Source of the DNA: Ulva prolifera
Taxonomy: Eukaryota; Chlorophyta; Ulvophyceae; Ulvales; Ulvaceae
Assembly: GCA_023078555.1 (NCBI GenBank)
Contig: CM041202.1
Span: 1,794,022-1,858,021 of the forward strand
DNA: 64,000 bases
Reading direction: 5' to 3'
Shown: positions 35,383-47,964 of the stretch, piece after piece
Position numbering within the stretch: the stretch's first letter is position 1
How the letters are laid out: each line of letters starts with the position of its first letter
Made by a program: the position numbers and the translations under genes
Notes under the pieces: generated by a model
Told to the model about the DNA's origin: nothing
Databases searched by the model: none
Seen by the model: the letters and a program-made list of their open reading frames with translations, nothing else

Positions 35383-36205
35383 GTCGATATCTTAACAAAG
35401 ATAGGAAAAACGCAGTGCGTAGTCCAGGCTGCTGCCCCTGAGCCCTGCATACACCACCATGCATGTATGTGGAGATGAACATTCCATCAGGCTCCGATTA
35501 TCGACAATACATGAAGACCAAGACTAACATAGCTCCACAGGCTTTACATGTTCCACATAATCATCACCTATCGTTTTTAATGGGGACCTGGACAAGCGGA
35601 TTCAAAGACTTCACGGCAGAACGAAGGCAGAGGTGGGGGCAGGTACAGGGGGGCGTACCTCCCCAAGAAGGTTCAATTTATTTGTTCAACAGCCCTTCGA
35701 ATTAAACAAATGAAACAAATAGCAGATTTCACTCTCAGTTTCGAATGATCCAGCCACTCGTGCTATGATCACAGTATGTGCCTGCTCGACTGCAGCGTAA
35801 GCCACATCCGCAATGATGTAGATGAATCATATCAGCGAAATAAATGCGGCTGGCGTCTGATATCGGTGCTACGACTTGTGGTATTGCATGCAGCTGGTAG
35901 ACACAGCGGGGCTATCCATCGCTCGGGGACGAGCATCACGCTGTTGCCGCGAAGCACTTGAACGTTTCCATGTGTTACCCTGCACATTGACTGTCCATTT
36001 GCCTGAGAATCATGTGTGAACAACTGCAACCGAGGCACAGAGCCCTGCACAGCCGTGAACAGACTGCCGAGCTGACGAGAGTTGGGCGCGCTAGTATTTC
36101 ATGGCTAAACACGCATATCCTGCCCGGTGCCAACAGTGGAGACAACGTGGACAGATGCTCCAGCACTCAAGTTGAACTCCGAGTATCTCAACATTAGCAG
36201 TTTTA
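35383..36205. other. intergenic, nothing recognised
   Basis: Lies between divergent genes (BUD22-like minus, PUB plus), so it should hold both promoters. No coding or repeat signal stands out. Confidence 0.45.
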
Positions 36206-36884
36206 GTGGTCGCATCTCCCACGGACACTGCCCTCGCCTTGTGTCACCTTGTCCATCCACTCAGTCAGCACATCCAGCTCCGCCCGGATCTGCCAGCGTC
36301 ATACAAATTCATTAGCAACATGGTTTATGCTGGATATGCACCTGCGAAGCTGCCAACTGATCTGACACCGCTACAGAAAGCTCTCAAAGCCGTTGAGGAG
36401 ATGCAAACGTATGCGCCGTCTCTGAAATACATCTTCATAATTTCAACTGCATCACAAGGTATTTTCGCAGATGCACGTGCCCTCTCGTGCAGGCTTGATG
36501 TCATCGCGAAGCTGGTTTACAACGTCGCGTGCTGCCCCACCGAAGAAAAGTATAAGAGTATAAAACTGACGAACAAAAAAATACATCAATACGTTGTCAA
36601 AACTGACGGGGCCATGGAAGTCATGCGGCAGCTAGGCTGGGAAGAGGTCGACGAGGAGCTGAAGTGCACCAAAAACCTCACCATGGCCCAGGTACGAGAT
36701 TATTGTAGTGCCTATGTTGTGCCTACATAGCTGTTGTACGCATTTCATGTGGATGTATGACAACAGTGTGTGGCTCATGGGAGACAATTTGCAGTTCCGC
36801 GATGTTGAAGCTGCGAAAGACGATCTCAGAAAAGACATCCGACGTACACAGGTTGCTCAGCTTCGTGCTGGAGCCAGTATGTAG
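36206..36884 (+). CDS. PUB-domain protein
   Basis: Two exons (36206-36691, 36795-36884) join in phase. Residues around the middle form a PUB domain (CCPTEEKYKSIKLTNKKIHQ...GAMEVMRQLGWEE), the fold that binds the C-terminal tail of the AAA ATPase p97/CDC48 in PNGase, UBXN6/PUX-type and HOIP proteins. A helical segment (FRDVEAAKDDLRKDIRRT) follows and the protein stops. No transglutaminase, UBX or RING domain is present, so it is a short adaptor or the C-terminal part of a longer gene. The start is uncertain: the frame is open upstream of the Met codon at 36320 and the preceding residues also read as coding. An upstream exon is possible. Confidence 0.62.
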
Positions 36885-38663
36885 AAGGTCACAGCGAATA
36901 ATTCAACAGATGCTTCAAACCCTCTGGGACACACAAACCAGCCCGTCAATCCTGCGCAGCTCCTGTAGGGCAGCCTGTGCAGCGACCAGTACTTTTATGT
37001 GGCATGAAGTTGTAAGAGCGCAGGCTGAATGTCTGCTGCATGCTTTCCTACTGGTACCGGTATCGTTTCCTTTTTCATCCACCAATGTCTCATGTGTAAT
37101 TTTTGGGGTCAGCTGCTTGGCAAGTGCTTCTCCTCGCTTGGAATGGAAACAATGGCAGATGCACCCCGACCCAGTTGCACACGTTGCCAGATGAACGTCC
37201 AATCTTCGGAAGAATGGTATACAGCATATCATACATGTACTGCACATGTATGGACTCTCCCCTGCAGCAACGATTTTAAAAAGAAGGCAAGGCCCCCAGT
37301 CAGTGCTGCACAGTTCCTTTGTATATTAGCTACCCAGGCCTTGTGCCATCATGTGACAATGATCGTTTGCACAGTCTTCTACATGCGCCAGGGACTTTGC
37401 AACTTCCACAACGGATCTATACAGTCATCATTGATGCTGTTGGCAGTGCTGTGCAGTTGTGCACATAAACCACAGCGAGTCTGCAGGCATGCCTCCATTC
37501 GAACGAGGGGCATGCAACATCTTGCTTCTTGCAGCTTCAGCAAAGAGTGGTCAAACAGGTTTCACACGCGTTTGTGCCATATATGCCATGCTGATGCCCT
37601 GGTCAGAAAACTGGCAGGGAGCTGTAGAGAGTCACCAGATATTGATGCTGAAGCATAGCACACAGCACAACCTTTCCAATACTGTGACTAAAGAAGATGG
37701 TTCAATCCCAAGGAGCGACCGGACTCGCCTTGAATTCAAATGTGGCTGAAAGTTCAATCCATATGTTTTACACACAATGCGACAGCGATGCGACCTCCTG
37801 CCACATCCGTGATCGATGGACGCATGCCCCAACATCACTGTGGTGGCTCCACAGCGCAGCCAATGGGCCACATGCACCAATACTTCAGCTACGCTACAGC
37901 CATCTCAGTGGTTCCTTGTCAGGCCCAAGCATGGCACTTCCTGAATCTGTTTCCTGACAAAGCTTCCCCCAAAAGGTTTTCCGTGCCAGTGCGCTGTCAA
38001 AAACTCGCTGCCAATGCATTCGTGACCATCGGTGACGAGCGTGTGAGCAGAACGCATACACGTCTCCCCTCGGCTGTGGCAGCAGCCGGTGTGCTTGCGA
38101 CCAAGTGAGTGCTAACAGATGACTGCACATGATGCTCTACTGCTGCATCATGGCATGGTGGGAACACTCCCTCAGCCACTTCTGATGCATGACCTTTCAA
38201 GTCACCAGTAGGATTGCCTGGTAATTACATGCTGGCCCGTGGGCCAGCTGTCGGAGAGGGTAGCGTGGAGTCATGCAGCAGCGGAGCACGCTGAATTCAG
38301 TCAAGCCTCTTTCGTAAATATGAGAAAGAAGTTGTTGGCAGGCATTGACACCTGCATGCGCCTGCCCAGTTTGTGCACACTCGTGCTTGGCTCCGCATGT
38401 CGACCATGTCGCGAGGCAGGTCGGTGGATTGTAGGGCTGTGTGGGTCCATGCATACATACTTCCATTAGCACTTACTGCCAGACACAGATCTCAGTGTAC
38501 ACTAACTGCTAATGAATGCGACTTCACTCAGATCAGTGCTGCTGATGTCAGATAAACTAATGATGAATTTTGGACATACTACACAGTAGCTGAAGGAACA
38601 CATGGTTTGTAACGATTCAGGGGAATCATAGCTTGCAATTCAGGAATCGAATTGTTCAGATTC
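36885..38663. other. intergenic, nothing recognised
   Basis: Holds a 209-codon plus-strand frame at 37029-37658 that is Cys/His-rich with no motif and no splice support; I do not call it. The rest is unremarkable. Confidence 0.45.
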
Positions 38664-40590
38664 TCACAGGGCAAGTGGCTTGCGGGTGCAAGGCAGACTG
38701 TGCATGGCAGCAACTGTGACAGGAAATACTTTCAAGGACAGGCGCATGCCCCGACAGCAACGGGGCGACAGGCTATGAGAAAGTCGCACCACCTCTTTCA
38801 GCCGCAGTCCGGCCGCCACAGCTTCTCCCTCAATCTCTTTGATGTCCCTGCATGCAGGCCAGGTGCTGGTCCAAGTACAATGGGTGAACACAAAGGTGTT
38901 TTAAGACAGGCTCCATTCCGCGTATGACATGATTGTCAGCAATAGAGTCCAATCCTGTGTCTTGCCACAGCGACTGCTGCTGCCACGTGGGGACAGCATC
39001 CCAAGTGGGGAGGAGCGGAGATTAAGACTGAGCTCTTGGCCAGCGATATCGAGCCACGGCGGTAATCAGAGAGGCCTTGCTGTATGGGCAATGGAACTGA
39101 GGAGTTCACAGTAGAGCGGGAGGACAGAAGCTCTGCACTGCTGAAGTTGAGGAGCACCTGTATCCCCACTCTGGATTCTGGCTTCTCAGGGAGATGTCAA
39201 AGGATGCGTTTGACTCAGTGGTGCACTTCCCGTCCACCTTGAATGGACCATACACTAGAAGTAGGCCCCCAGCACCCAGCACCGTCCCCGCTCCTGCACT
39301 CACAATAGTTCTCTCGCCGCAGCGGCCCCGTAAGTGCGCCCTGTTCTCGAGCACGGGGTTCGCGTAGCATGAAGCACGACCTCCCCTGTCTAAGGTCACA
39401 CCAGAGCTGTAACACCTGACCTCACCTTGACCTGCCCAGAGGTTGACCACAAGTAGCGATCAACGATGGAATCGAATGACCTGGGAAAGGATGGCATGTG
39501 CTAGGGCGCAGCAGGGTCCATAACAGCATAAGAACATTGATGAGCATAGACTGCAAGGAGGCTGTTCATGTCGTGGATGGTATTGATACTACCATTGTGA
39601 TTGATATTGTCAGAAGATACAATGGCGCCCGCTGGAACTGGACGCAATTAACATCAAAGTGCGGGGTCGCACCTCTACACAAACCTTGTGAGGCCGCCCA
39701 AGGCGAGATGTGGCACATATTCGCTACCATCACCACGTCCCGTGGCTCAGCTGCTGCGCCCTGCACTTGAGCAGCGGCTGTGACCCCCATGCCACGACCA
39801 TGTGTAATGTAGCTGCAGAGCTATACAGTTCGCACATGGCTGGACTGCGCCAACACAAGCAGAGATGGGGTGGTCATGGCATGTGCGAGGTACAGCACAG
39901 CACCTGCCATTCAGAGGAACTGTCCAACACAATCGGCTGCTCGACATTCTGCAGGTCTTGGCACCAGGCTGCTATACTGCACGTGGCCACGTCGTGCTGA
40001 GGGGTCTGCACGCAGCAGTGCTGCCAGGTATGTCTTGGCAGCAGAGACCGTGCAGAAAGGTGAAACCACAGATCAGGCTGAGATGTCAAGCGCTGTGAAT
40101 CAGGCTTAGAATCAGGCTTAACATGCTTGCTCCAGCATGGGGCATGGTTGTTGGTCCCCGTGCGGCCATGTGGCAAGCAGCGAGGTGCTTGGAAACAGTG
40201 GAGAGCCCTGGAATGAGGGTGGCCAAAACACAGCATGTGCCCCTCTGCAGCGAGGTGCTTGGATACCCCACACACCTGCCAAAGCCCTCAGAATCTACGT
40301 CAGAAGGCTGGAAGCTCGCATCAGGCAGAGCTGCTGCAAAGTGGGCAACGTGCTGCCCAGTACCTGACGCCACTTCGAGAATAGCTGGCTTGTCTAGTTG
40401 GGCCGCAAGCAACTGTGCCTTCAGGACTTCAAGAATCGCATCTTTATTCCTACATCGGAAATCGCATATGTGAAGCAATAATCCGAGATGCTTTGCCTGC
40501 AGATGCCACGATCGCGCCAAGGGGTCGTCGTTGGTCACGGCACCTGTCGGCAGCAGGAGCGACACGGGCATGCCGCCTCACGTCCATCAT
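38664..40590 (-). CDS. METTL26: METTL26/UPF0585-type SAM methyltransferase
   Basis: Probable class I S-adenosylmethionine methyltransferase of the DUF938/UPF0585 family (human METTL26); substrate unknown. Six exons (40544-40590, 40276-40449, 39904-39976, 39685-39760, 39158-39293, 38664-38847) join in phase to 229 residues. The start MMDVRRHARVAPAADRNKDA is family-like. SAM motif I is ILEVASGTGQHVAHFAAALP (residues 39-58), acidic motif II is QPSDVD, and later blocks are VMVANMCHISPW, GGLLLVYGPFKVDG and TTESNASFDISLR, then DIKEIEGEAVAAGLRLKEVV. The usual PANNL(S/T)LVF ending is replaced by about 40 unusual residues, so the last exon may be mis-modelled or the C-terminus diverged. Confidence 0.88.
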
Positions 40591-41219
40591 ACGACCACAA
40601 GAAATCAATGTCTTCGGGGGCGCTACTGATTTGGCCCAATGTCGATGATGGCTCGTGCGAAGCAAATGTGCCAACATGGGCTGGAGGAGCGGTTGCTGTA
40701 CAGGCGCGCGTCAGATACCGACAGCCAACAGTTGATCATAATGCAACAGCAATCGTGCGCTGGTCTTGTGTGCACAGCAGTGTGCGGCAGTTGCTGTTCC
40801 ACTAAGGGCGGTAGCTGCTACTCATCAACACGAATCTGTTGCATGACCACGACCAACCGCGCGTTCTGTTTTGAAGTCCGCTAGAGCACCGTTCCGACGG
40901 GCTGCTCTAGCCACCCCGAAATTGCGGCAGAGAATTGCTAAAATGCATCTTGCACTGCTCCAGGATCCCGGCACAAGCTGCCGAAGCAGAACCATCGTAT
41001 AAGAAATTAAAAGTTTGTGGTTACATGTGCCTCGGCGGCGATGTGCCTCGCCGGCAGCTCCACACAGCCAGAGGCGCGCAAAATCAGCCGCGCAGGAGCG
41101 CGGTGGGACCCTGTCCCAAGCAGCAAAACCTGCGAAATCCAACTCCGCACGCGCAACCCCTAAGTGCCAAGCCCAACACCCAGCATGGTCTTGCATCATA
41201 TCATCCAGATTCGACATTG
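40591..41219. other. intergenic, nothing recognised
   Basis: Upstream flank of the METTL26-type gene; short frames only. Confidence 0.45.
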
Positions 41220-42864
41220 TCATGTCCCAAGCTGGGCATGCTCCAGCAGCGCTTCGTCCACATCACCCCCGCGTCCGCTCAATTTCCCAGCATGCGCGCC
41301 GTGCATATTCCTGGGGACCGTGGCCTCCACCACCGTGCAGTAGCTGAGGTGGTCGTCCCCGCCCGGTGAACAGTTCAGCCAGCGCCGCATCCGATGGAGT
41401 CCCGCATGCGTTGTCGGCAAACACTGCCACCTCCAGACGCATACGCCTCAGCGCGCCCCGCTGCACGCTGAAGGCATCCATCACGCCGTGTGGCATGCTG
41501 AGCGTGGTGCGCACAAGCGCGTACCTGCGGTGGGACCAGGTACTAAAGTTGTAATTCCACAGTATGGGGACAGAAAATGAACCACAGATGTGCAAACAGC
41601 ATGCACAACGCATGTGCAGCGTGCATGTATGAGGTGTGTTTGTGTGCGTGGCATGGCGACGCCCTGCAGGGCAGAGATGCTGAGTAGAGAATAGCCGGAG
41701 CGGAGGGCATGTGAAAACCGGCAGATTTGTGCTGATCTCGTAGACTCTTTGCATGGGTCGTGAGGTGCAGGGCTGGCTGAGCTGTGCACGACTGTTGCCC
41801 TGGTAGCAGACACCAGCGGCATGTGTATAGTGTGCCGCTGATCAAAACCGTTAATTCCATGCCATGCGAGAGGTAATTTCGTGTCTGTAGCGGATTTCAG
41901 AGGGGCAGCGGCCGCAGGCGCAGGCGTGGCACGCTCTGCAACGCTGGTACGTCAGCAAGTACCGGCGAGAGTTTGACAGCTACAACATCATACAACTGCC
42001 TGCCGATCATGACACTTGTGCTGTGATTTGCAGGTGTGCTGGTGATTGGAGGTCAGCCACTGTCTGCCGAGGCATGGCTAGGCGTGGGCGGGCAGCTAGG
42101 CGCACAGCATCCCGGGCAAAAGTTATTTCAGGTATGATCCGCAAAACTTTCAGCTCTGTTAGCGGAGCATGTGGTAGATGAGGCATGTCTTTGTGACTCA
42201 GGGCATTCAGGTTTGCCTGGGTGGAGGTCATCCTCACGAAATGTAGTCGATTCTGTTAATAAAATTATAACTTTGGTACCTGGCCCCACCGCCTGATGTA
42301 CAGGCATCGATGGATGTCCCACGTGTCGCTGCACCTTATTGTCCAGCCGCTCGACGCCACACAGCAGCAGCGTGGGCACGGTGACGGCGGCCGCGGAAGA
42401 CCCCATGCATGGCACAAATGCATAGTTCACCGCATCAACGACGGCATACAGCAAGCCGCTGGCCTGGCTCAGGATGCATGTGTGTGTACTTCGGCAGGCC
42501 TAACATGGGGGCTGTACATGTGGTCGCGTAGGCCGCGTAGGCTGCCGTGAGGAGGGCAGGGGCGAACATGAGGAGGTAGGCAGCCGCTGTGAGACCCATG
42601 CAGCACCATGCGTGTGCGGCGGCGGAGGTGGATGGCGAGGTCGTCAAGGAGGGCCGCGCCTGAGGGCCAGCGCTGCGCGTCGACGTCGGGTTCAAGCTCG
42701 CGGGCGACGGCGGACCGTCTGCTGTTGACGGCTCGCGGGACGTGGGCGCGAGGAGGAAGGAGGGCTAAGTACGTGGAGGTGGCTGCGGCGGCGCAGGGGC
42801 TCGGGGCGATCGGGGAACACCTTTTGCTCCGCATCGTGCATGGGATTTCTTGCCGGGATTGCAC
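41220..42864 (-). CDS. possible membrane-protein gene, unrecognised
   Basis: Several minus-strand frames with high third-position GC line up. 42864 to about 42600 starts at a Met and reads ELEPDVDAQRWPSG and LLDDLAIHLRRRTRM. A hydrophobic stretch then reads GLTAAAYLLMFAPALLTAA. About 42455-42330 reads GLLYAVVDAVNYAFVPCMG and VPTLLLCGVERLDNK. 41530-41220 reads RRYALVRTTLSMPHGVMDAF and DDHLSYCTVVEATVPRNMHG. Two or more membrane helices and a cytosolic tail are suggested. I could not settle all joins; 41350 needs a frame change. A plus-strand reading around 41897-42130 competes. Family unknown. Confidence 0.3.
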
Positions 42865-43050
42865 GCTCCAGGAAGGGGAGGGCGGCTTCTGGCACGGTGG
42901 ACTGGTGGATGACTGATTCTGGATTGTGTTTTTCTATTGTGTCCAGGGGGCGAGGGCTGGGCTGGAGGCGGTCGGGATCACGGCGGCGGTGCAGACAAAA
43001 AGGTAGCGGAGCTACCGGGGAGGCCAGGGCGGGACTGCAGCTGTAAGGCT

Positions 43051-43093
43051 GTGGCAATCCAGTGGTATGACCGCTATACCCCTGGATTGCCAC
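43051..43093. repeat. 18-bp near-perfect inverted repeat
   Basis: The arms at 43051-43068 and 43076-43093 are complementary apart from one position, with a 7-nt loop (GACCGCT). This could be a hairpin in RNA or a foldback. No gene is recognised around it. Confidence 0.85.
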
Positions 43094-43197
43094 AAAGGCA
43101 CCATTGTGGTCATGGGTCGCAGCTGGACTGCATGGTTGTGTGGCGGTACGCTCTTTTTTCCTTGCAGGATGGAGAAGCTTTGGCTCCAGACGCACGT

Positions 43198-43312
43198 GGT
43201 GAGAGGTGCACATATATATAACGCATGTAACGCATGTATACAACGCAGATATGGTGAGAGGTGCACGTAACGCATGTAACGCATGTATATAACGCAGGCA
43301 TGGTGAGAGGTG
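43198..43312 (+). repeat. 50-bp minisatellite, two-plus units
   Basis: Units of GGTGAGAGGTGCAC followed by repeated TAACGCATG blocks. A separate partial unit sits at 44066-44095 next to the weak frame at 43830. Confidence 0.8.
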
Positions 43313-43362
43313 TACTAACTGAGGTAGAAAGTTCACTGGTTGATGCTGTATTACATGAACAT

Positions 43363-43409
43363 CACGGACCGGCATAACATGTTTCGGCCTTGCCAAAGGG
43401 CCTCATCAG
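43363..43409 (-). ncRNA. hammerhead-ribozyme-like core (candidate)
   Basis: On minus the sequence reads CTGATGA, then a GGCC/GGCC stem II with a 9-nt loop, then GAAAC: the two invariant strands of a hammerhead in the right order and spacing. A GTC triplet follows in ATGCCGGTCC. I could not pair a helix I across the flanks, so it is at best a decayed ribozyme. Such motifs mark Penelope-like retroelements and retrozymes. Confidence 0.35.
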
Positions 43410-43829
43410 ACGCCTACGCGAGTCAAGCAACCAACACCGAACCAGCTCGCAAGTTCCCTAATATTCAATCCTCTAGAGCGAGACCGACCGAGACTGGAAG
43501 AGACGTCCAGAGCCCAGAAAACCGACACGGGATAAGACAACGGGATAAGACAACGAGATAAGGCACATCACGCCGCCCGCAAATGCGGGCAATGCATGCA
43601 GAGGCACGCAAGTGTACCTCCGCAGCACCTCCAGCCCGTGCGGAAGCAGCCGCACGACAAAATAGGCCAACTGCCCAAAAAAACGCAGGAAAAGAAAGAA
43701 ATCCTAGGTGGCAATGTCCGTGGCAGGAGGACAGCCAAGTACAACAAGCTCATCAGTGACAATGGCAGAAACCCACAGTAGACTACAAACCAACTGCATG
43801 AGAGGCACATATGTGTTGCAACCACTACA

Positions 43830-44048
43830 TCACACATCCGCCAAAAGGCGCAGAAACAGATCCCTGCCCGCATAGAAGTCATCCTCCAGGATGCCAGGGT
43901 GGAAGGCCAAAATTGCTCTGCGCGTGCGCACAGCCGAAAAACCGAGATGCGACGCGTCGAGCCAGATGGCGAGGAAGCCGGCAGCGTGGAGAAGACCGTC
44001 CAGGGTGGCGGAGGTGTTGTCGCGGAGCCGCGCACACATGCCCATCAC
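43830..44048 (-). other. short coherent minus-strand frame
   Basis: A 72-codon frame (MCARLRDNTSATLDGLL, HAAGFLAIWLDASHLGFSAV, FHPGILEDDFYAGRDLFLRL) reads like real protein with amphipathic helices. I found no acceptor upstream and no family. It could be an exon or a relic. Confidence 0.25.
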
Positions 44049-47000
44049 CCATGCACGGAAAGAGATATGGTGAGAGGTGCACGTATGCGTTGTATATGGC
44101 CCAGTGAAAGTGTGCCCAGGTATATGGTGGCCTGCATCTTACACGCGTCTGATGCATAGATGTGGTTACAAAGGACAGAGGCCAGGCATCGAGCTGTTTC
44201 TCGGCATCCACTCGCAGATCCACTCATTAATTCATGGCACTAGGCCGGGCACGAGCGCGTACCACAGCCCTGCCGGTGATTCCAGCCAACGATTGAATGC
44301 ATGGATGTGGGGATGGCTGTGCTACAACATGATTACGTGCTTAGCCATGGTAGGTCGCCAGTTGTTGCGGATGCGATTGTGGGGCCCATGGAATTGCTGG
44401 CTCAGGATTTGTCATTGTCCACGGCGTCATTGCTCTGTAGCCGACCCCTGTTTTGCCACGACCAATACAGGCTGCTGCTGCTTGGAAGATGTACATTTGG
44501 TGGCACTCACTGACACCTGCTCTATTGTCCACGGTCTGGCATGTCTATCAACGGGTGGGGCCTCACAGAGGGTACAGCTGGCCGAGTGTACTGCCACAGA
44601 GTCTATGTAGCGATGTTAAATCAATGATTCGTTTTCGGCGACTGTGGTGGGGACTACAGACTGGATAACCAGGGTACACCATGTCGCGGAATGAGGTCTG
44701 GAAGCAACACTAAATGTGAAGAGAGATTTTGCACACGTGTACTGTGCTACGATGGGATGATCTACTGTTGCGGCGCATATTGTGTGTGCTTCTTGGCATG
44801 TCATGCCGCGAAAACGTATATCTCCCCACCTCGTTCCGTTGAACGCACCGGTATGCAGAACCACTTGCGCCTACAAGTGGCGCAGGGTGCGTATGCGACA
44901 ACGGCGACGAATGTATCAACATATAGCCTTATACGTAGCAACGAACCGATTGGTGTGTGCCCCAATGTTTCACGGCCATGGCACTGGGCATGCTGCCGTG
45001 CAGGCACTTGCATCGCTCAGAGAGATGAGCAGCCCGGCGTAAGCTACTAACGCAATTGATCAACGGCACATCTGCGCGCAAATTTCGTGCTTCATGCTTC
45101 GATTAGCGTACTAACAACGCGGTAGCGAGTGCAACGGTGCTCAGGTGGGTCGAAAGAACCACGTCTGCACAAATGGCGTACTCCTTGACGCGGATCAGAG
45201 ACGCAGAAGGTCCAGATCAGAGACACAGAAGGGATGCACTCTTCAGTCGTAGAGGACTGGTCAGCTCATATTCGCAATCCCTCTGTGTACCCGCGTGCGG
45301 TCACCCTTTCACATGCCCTCGCCGTGCCTCCAACCATTCGGTACAGCTACATGCACCCGACGGTTCGTTCACGACTTGTCTGCATCTTCGTGATTGCTTC
45401 TCCGCAGCATCTGCAGGTCGAATTCTTGGTCGAGACTGGCGAGGCGAGTTCTTGCTCCTGACAGCTCCGAGCCCGGGCACAGCTGGAGCCAGCTGTTGCC
45501 ATCGTGGCACCATACAGAACAGCAAACGGGTTCAGACAAACGTAACACAAGACAACCTTCCGAATTAGTGCCTGCCTACACATTGTGGCACTTGAATCAG
45601 CACAAGGCCTCGCCAGATGAACGTGCCATGTTCTCTCCACCAGGAACCACATGAGAGCTCACACTGATTCCTGACTACTGTGTGTCTGTGGCCCAATCCG
45701 GCTGGCGATGTCTTCTGCTAGTGCCCGTGACTATGTGTTTCTTACAGTTTCAGTGCCCAAGGAAGCCTACTGCTGCAGTGTTCCAAAATAGATTCCCAGG
45801 ACACTTTTTTTTGCTTGTCTCAATGGGCAGAGAGAGGCTTCACTGTCTTCCACCGGCATTTACAAATTCAGTGCTCAAACATGGACACTGGCAAAACAGG
45901 TCATCACCCTGCTCGTGAAAGCAAGCCTCCATCAAGGCCCGATAGGATGTCACTTTGCCCATGTGCACTCGCCGACACTGATGTGGAAGAGTTCTATCTG
46001 ACGGCCTTGCATCGGCATCCCAGGATGAGTTTATCCTCGACAGCCTTGACCAGAATTCTCAGGACACAGCGTAGATTCTGGCAGCAGCATAGCTGTGCCA
46101 CCTTGGACACTGGCTCAGTAGAGCTGTCCTGAGAGCTGCGGAGGCCATGAATCACAATTACGGCACCGCTATTGGAGCCATGACTCACTCGTCAGGGCAC
46201 CTGAGTGTCTCAAAAGCTCTGCGGTAGCCCGTCCCCACGTCCACCAGTGGGTAACAGCTCGGTGGTTCCTGGCAAGATTCCACGCAACACATGAGCACTT
46301 GGGTCTGACTGAAATAGTGTCCTGCGGGCTTGAACAAGTTTTCCAGTTGACATCAAAATCAGAGGTCGCCCAGGGCTTCTCTGTGTGAGGCCTCGTTTTG
46401 CTGCTTACTCGGCTTGCACCTGCAGCCATGTGCCACCATCCAGGTATCAACATGACTTCACAGGCAAGCGAAATCGTGAGCCCACGCCCATGCCCTGTGT
46501 GCCGAACTTGGGTTATGAGATAGTCTGTTGGTCAATAGCAGCTGCTGTTGAGTGTGTCATCAGGGAAGTGCAGGCAGACTTCCCACTTGCCTGGCACATG
46601 CGGTCATGAGACACTGCATTGGTCAACAATAGCTGCAGCAGGGAACTACGGAACGGAAGCAGGCCCACCCGTGGCCCTGTAGCGCCCCGCAGCCAGAGCA
46701 CTGCAGTGCTGACCTGCATGGCTGCCACTGTGTTGTGAAAATAGTGCTGCCAGAGGAAGGTAGCACCACTTGCAATGCCTATCGCTGTGTTACAAGGACA
46801 CAGCCAGCAAGGCCACAAACAGGGGCACCTCACACCCACGCTTATCACTGTGTACACCCTTGCACCAATGACGTACATGCAGGGTTGACAAGACGCCATG
46901 CCATGCCTAATTGCAAGGACACCAATGTCTGGTGCACAATGAGCACCATAAGGCCACATGCCTACAGAGGCCAGAGAACCAGGTCACTCTGACACATGAG

Positions 47001-47964
47001 CTGGACGCTGGACACTGGCCGATGGACACTCCCATGGCCAGGCATGGGTGCAGCATGTCCTGGTTGCATGCATGATGCATGTGGTGGCCCAGGTGCGTTC
47101 AGGTTCTGCTTAGAAGGACAGATCACCCTGTAGAAACACCCTATCCATTGTTGAATCTGATGCAGTGCCAGCTCGGAGCAGCTGCGCAGCCTAGCCATAG
47201 GGAAGAGAGTTTGCGTAGCACCAATGAGGCCACTGCAATTCACGCTGTTGGTCACACAGTGTTGTGGCTCTGGCTGAAGCACAGTTGCAAAGCTGCAGTG
47301 CATGGTACTCCACTGTGTTCCAGCACTGTTGACTGCCATTGTGAAAAAGGTATGCAATTTGACAAGTGCACACCCAATGTCCGGCAGCGTGTGCATCTCT
47401 CCCGCATAGGCTTTGTCAAGGCTCCAGCTTTGTGCACTCTGATCCACGTCTGAACATTTAGAGGGCATGCATTGCAGCTGATGTGTGGTGGCGTGTCGAC
47501 GGGCCGCATAACATTATGTATCTAGTTGCTAAGTTTGCTCCGGTACCTTACGCGAGGCCGGTTCTAGTGCCGCGCAGCGCGCAGGTACACCATGGCAGAC
47601 ATCTTCTTGGGGCATCGAAAAGCTCGCTGCAGCCTTTCGCGTGTAACGGTCGGGGCTCCAGCGGCGGCAGCATGGCGTGACGGTGACGATGCATTGCAGG
47701 CGGCGTGGCGCGGCAACTGACACTCGTTGCTGGACATGTCTGAGCAGCAACGGCGAACGACGTTCGAAAGGACACCGCAACAGCTCAGACAATAATTTAG
47801 TCTGCTGGCGCCTGGAGCTACTGTATTTGTACATCGCTCTATCTTTTGTAGTCAAGCATACGCAAGCAGTGGCCGCCTCGCATGCCGCAGCTGGCATGCA
47901 CATATGCGGTGAAAGCTGCAGGTCCGCTTTCGCAGAGCAGCTGCGAGACGACTAGACCGGCAAA
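44049..47964. other. long stretch without recognised genes
   Basis: Only scattered short frames on both strands, plus the partial minisatellite unit at 44066 and a dispersed-repeat core at 46786. The part near 47900 is the LRR gene's upstream region. Confidence 0.45.
46786..46811 (+). repeat. dispersed TTACAAGGAC repeat core
   Basis: TGTGTTACAAGGACACAGCC followed by AGCAAGG closely matches 26007-26031 and, on minus, 50527-50552. Confidence 0.6.

Noticed and set aside
37029-37658. 209-codon plus-strand frame
   Set aside because: Cys/His-rich with no motif, poor third-position bias and no splice support.
41897-42130. Plus-strand exon pair with a GTACGT donor
   Set aside because: The reading is attractive but only about 50 codons long, with no continuation found on plus. 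Left as a competing interpretation of the minus-strand gene.
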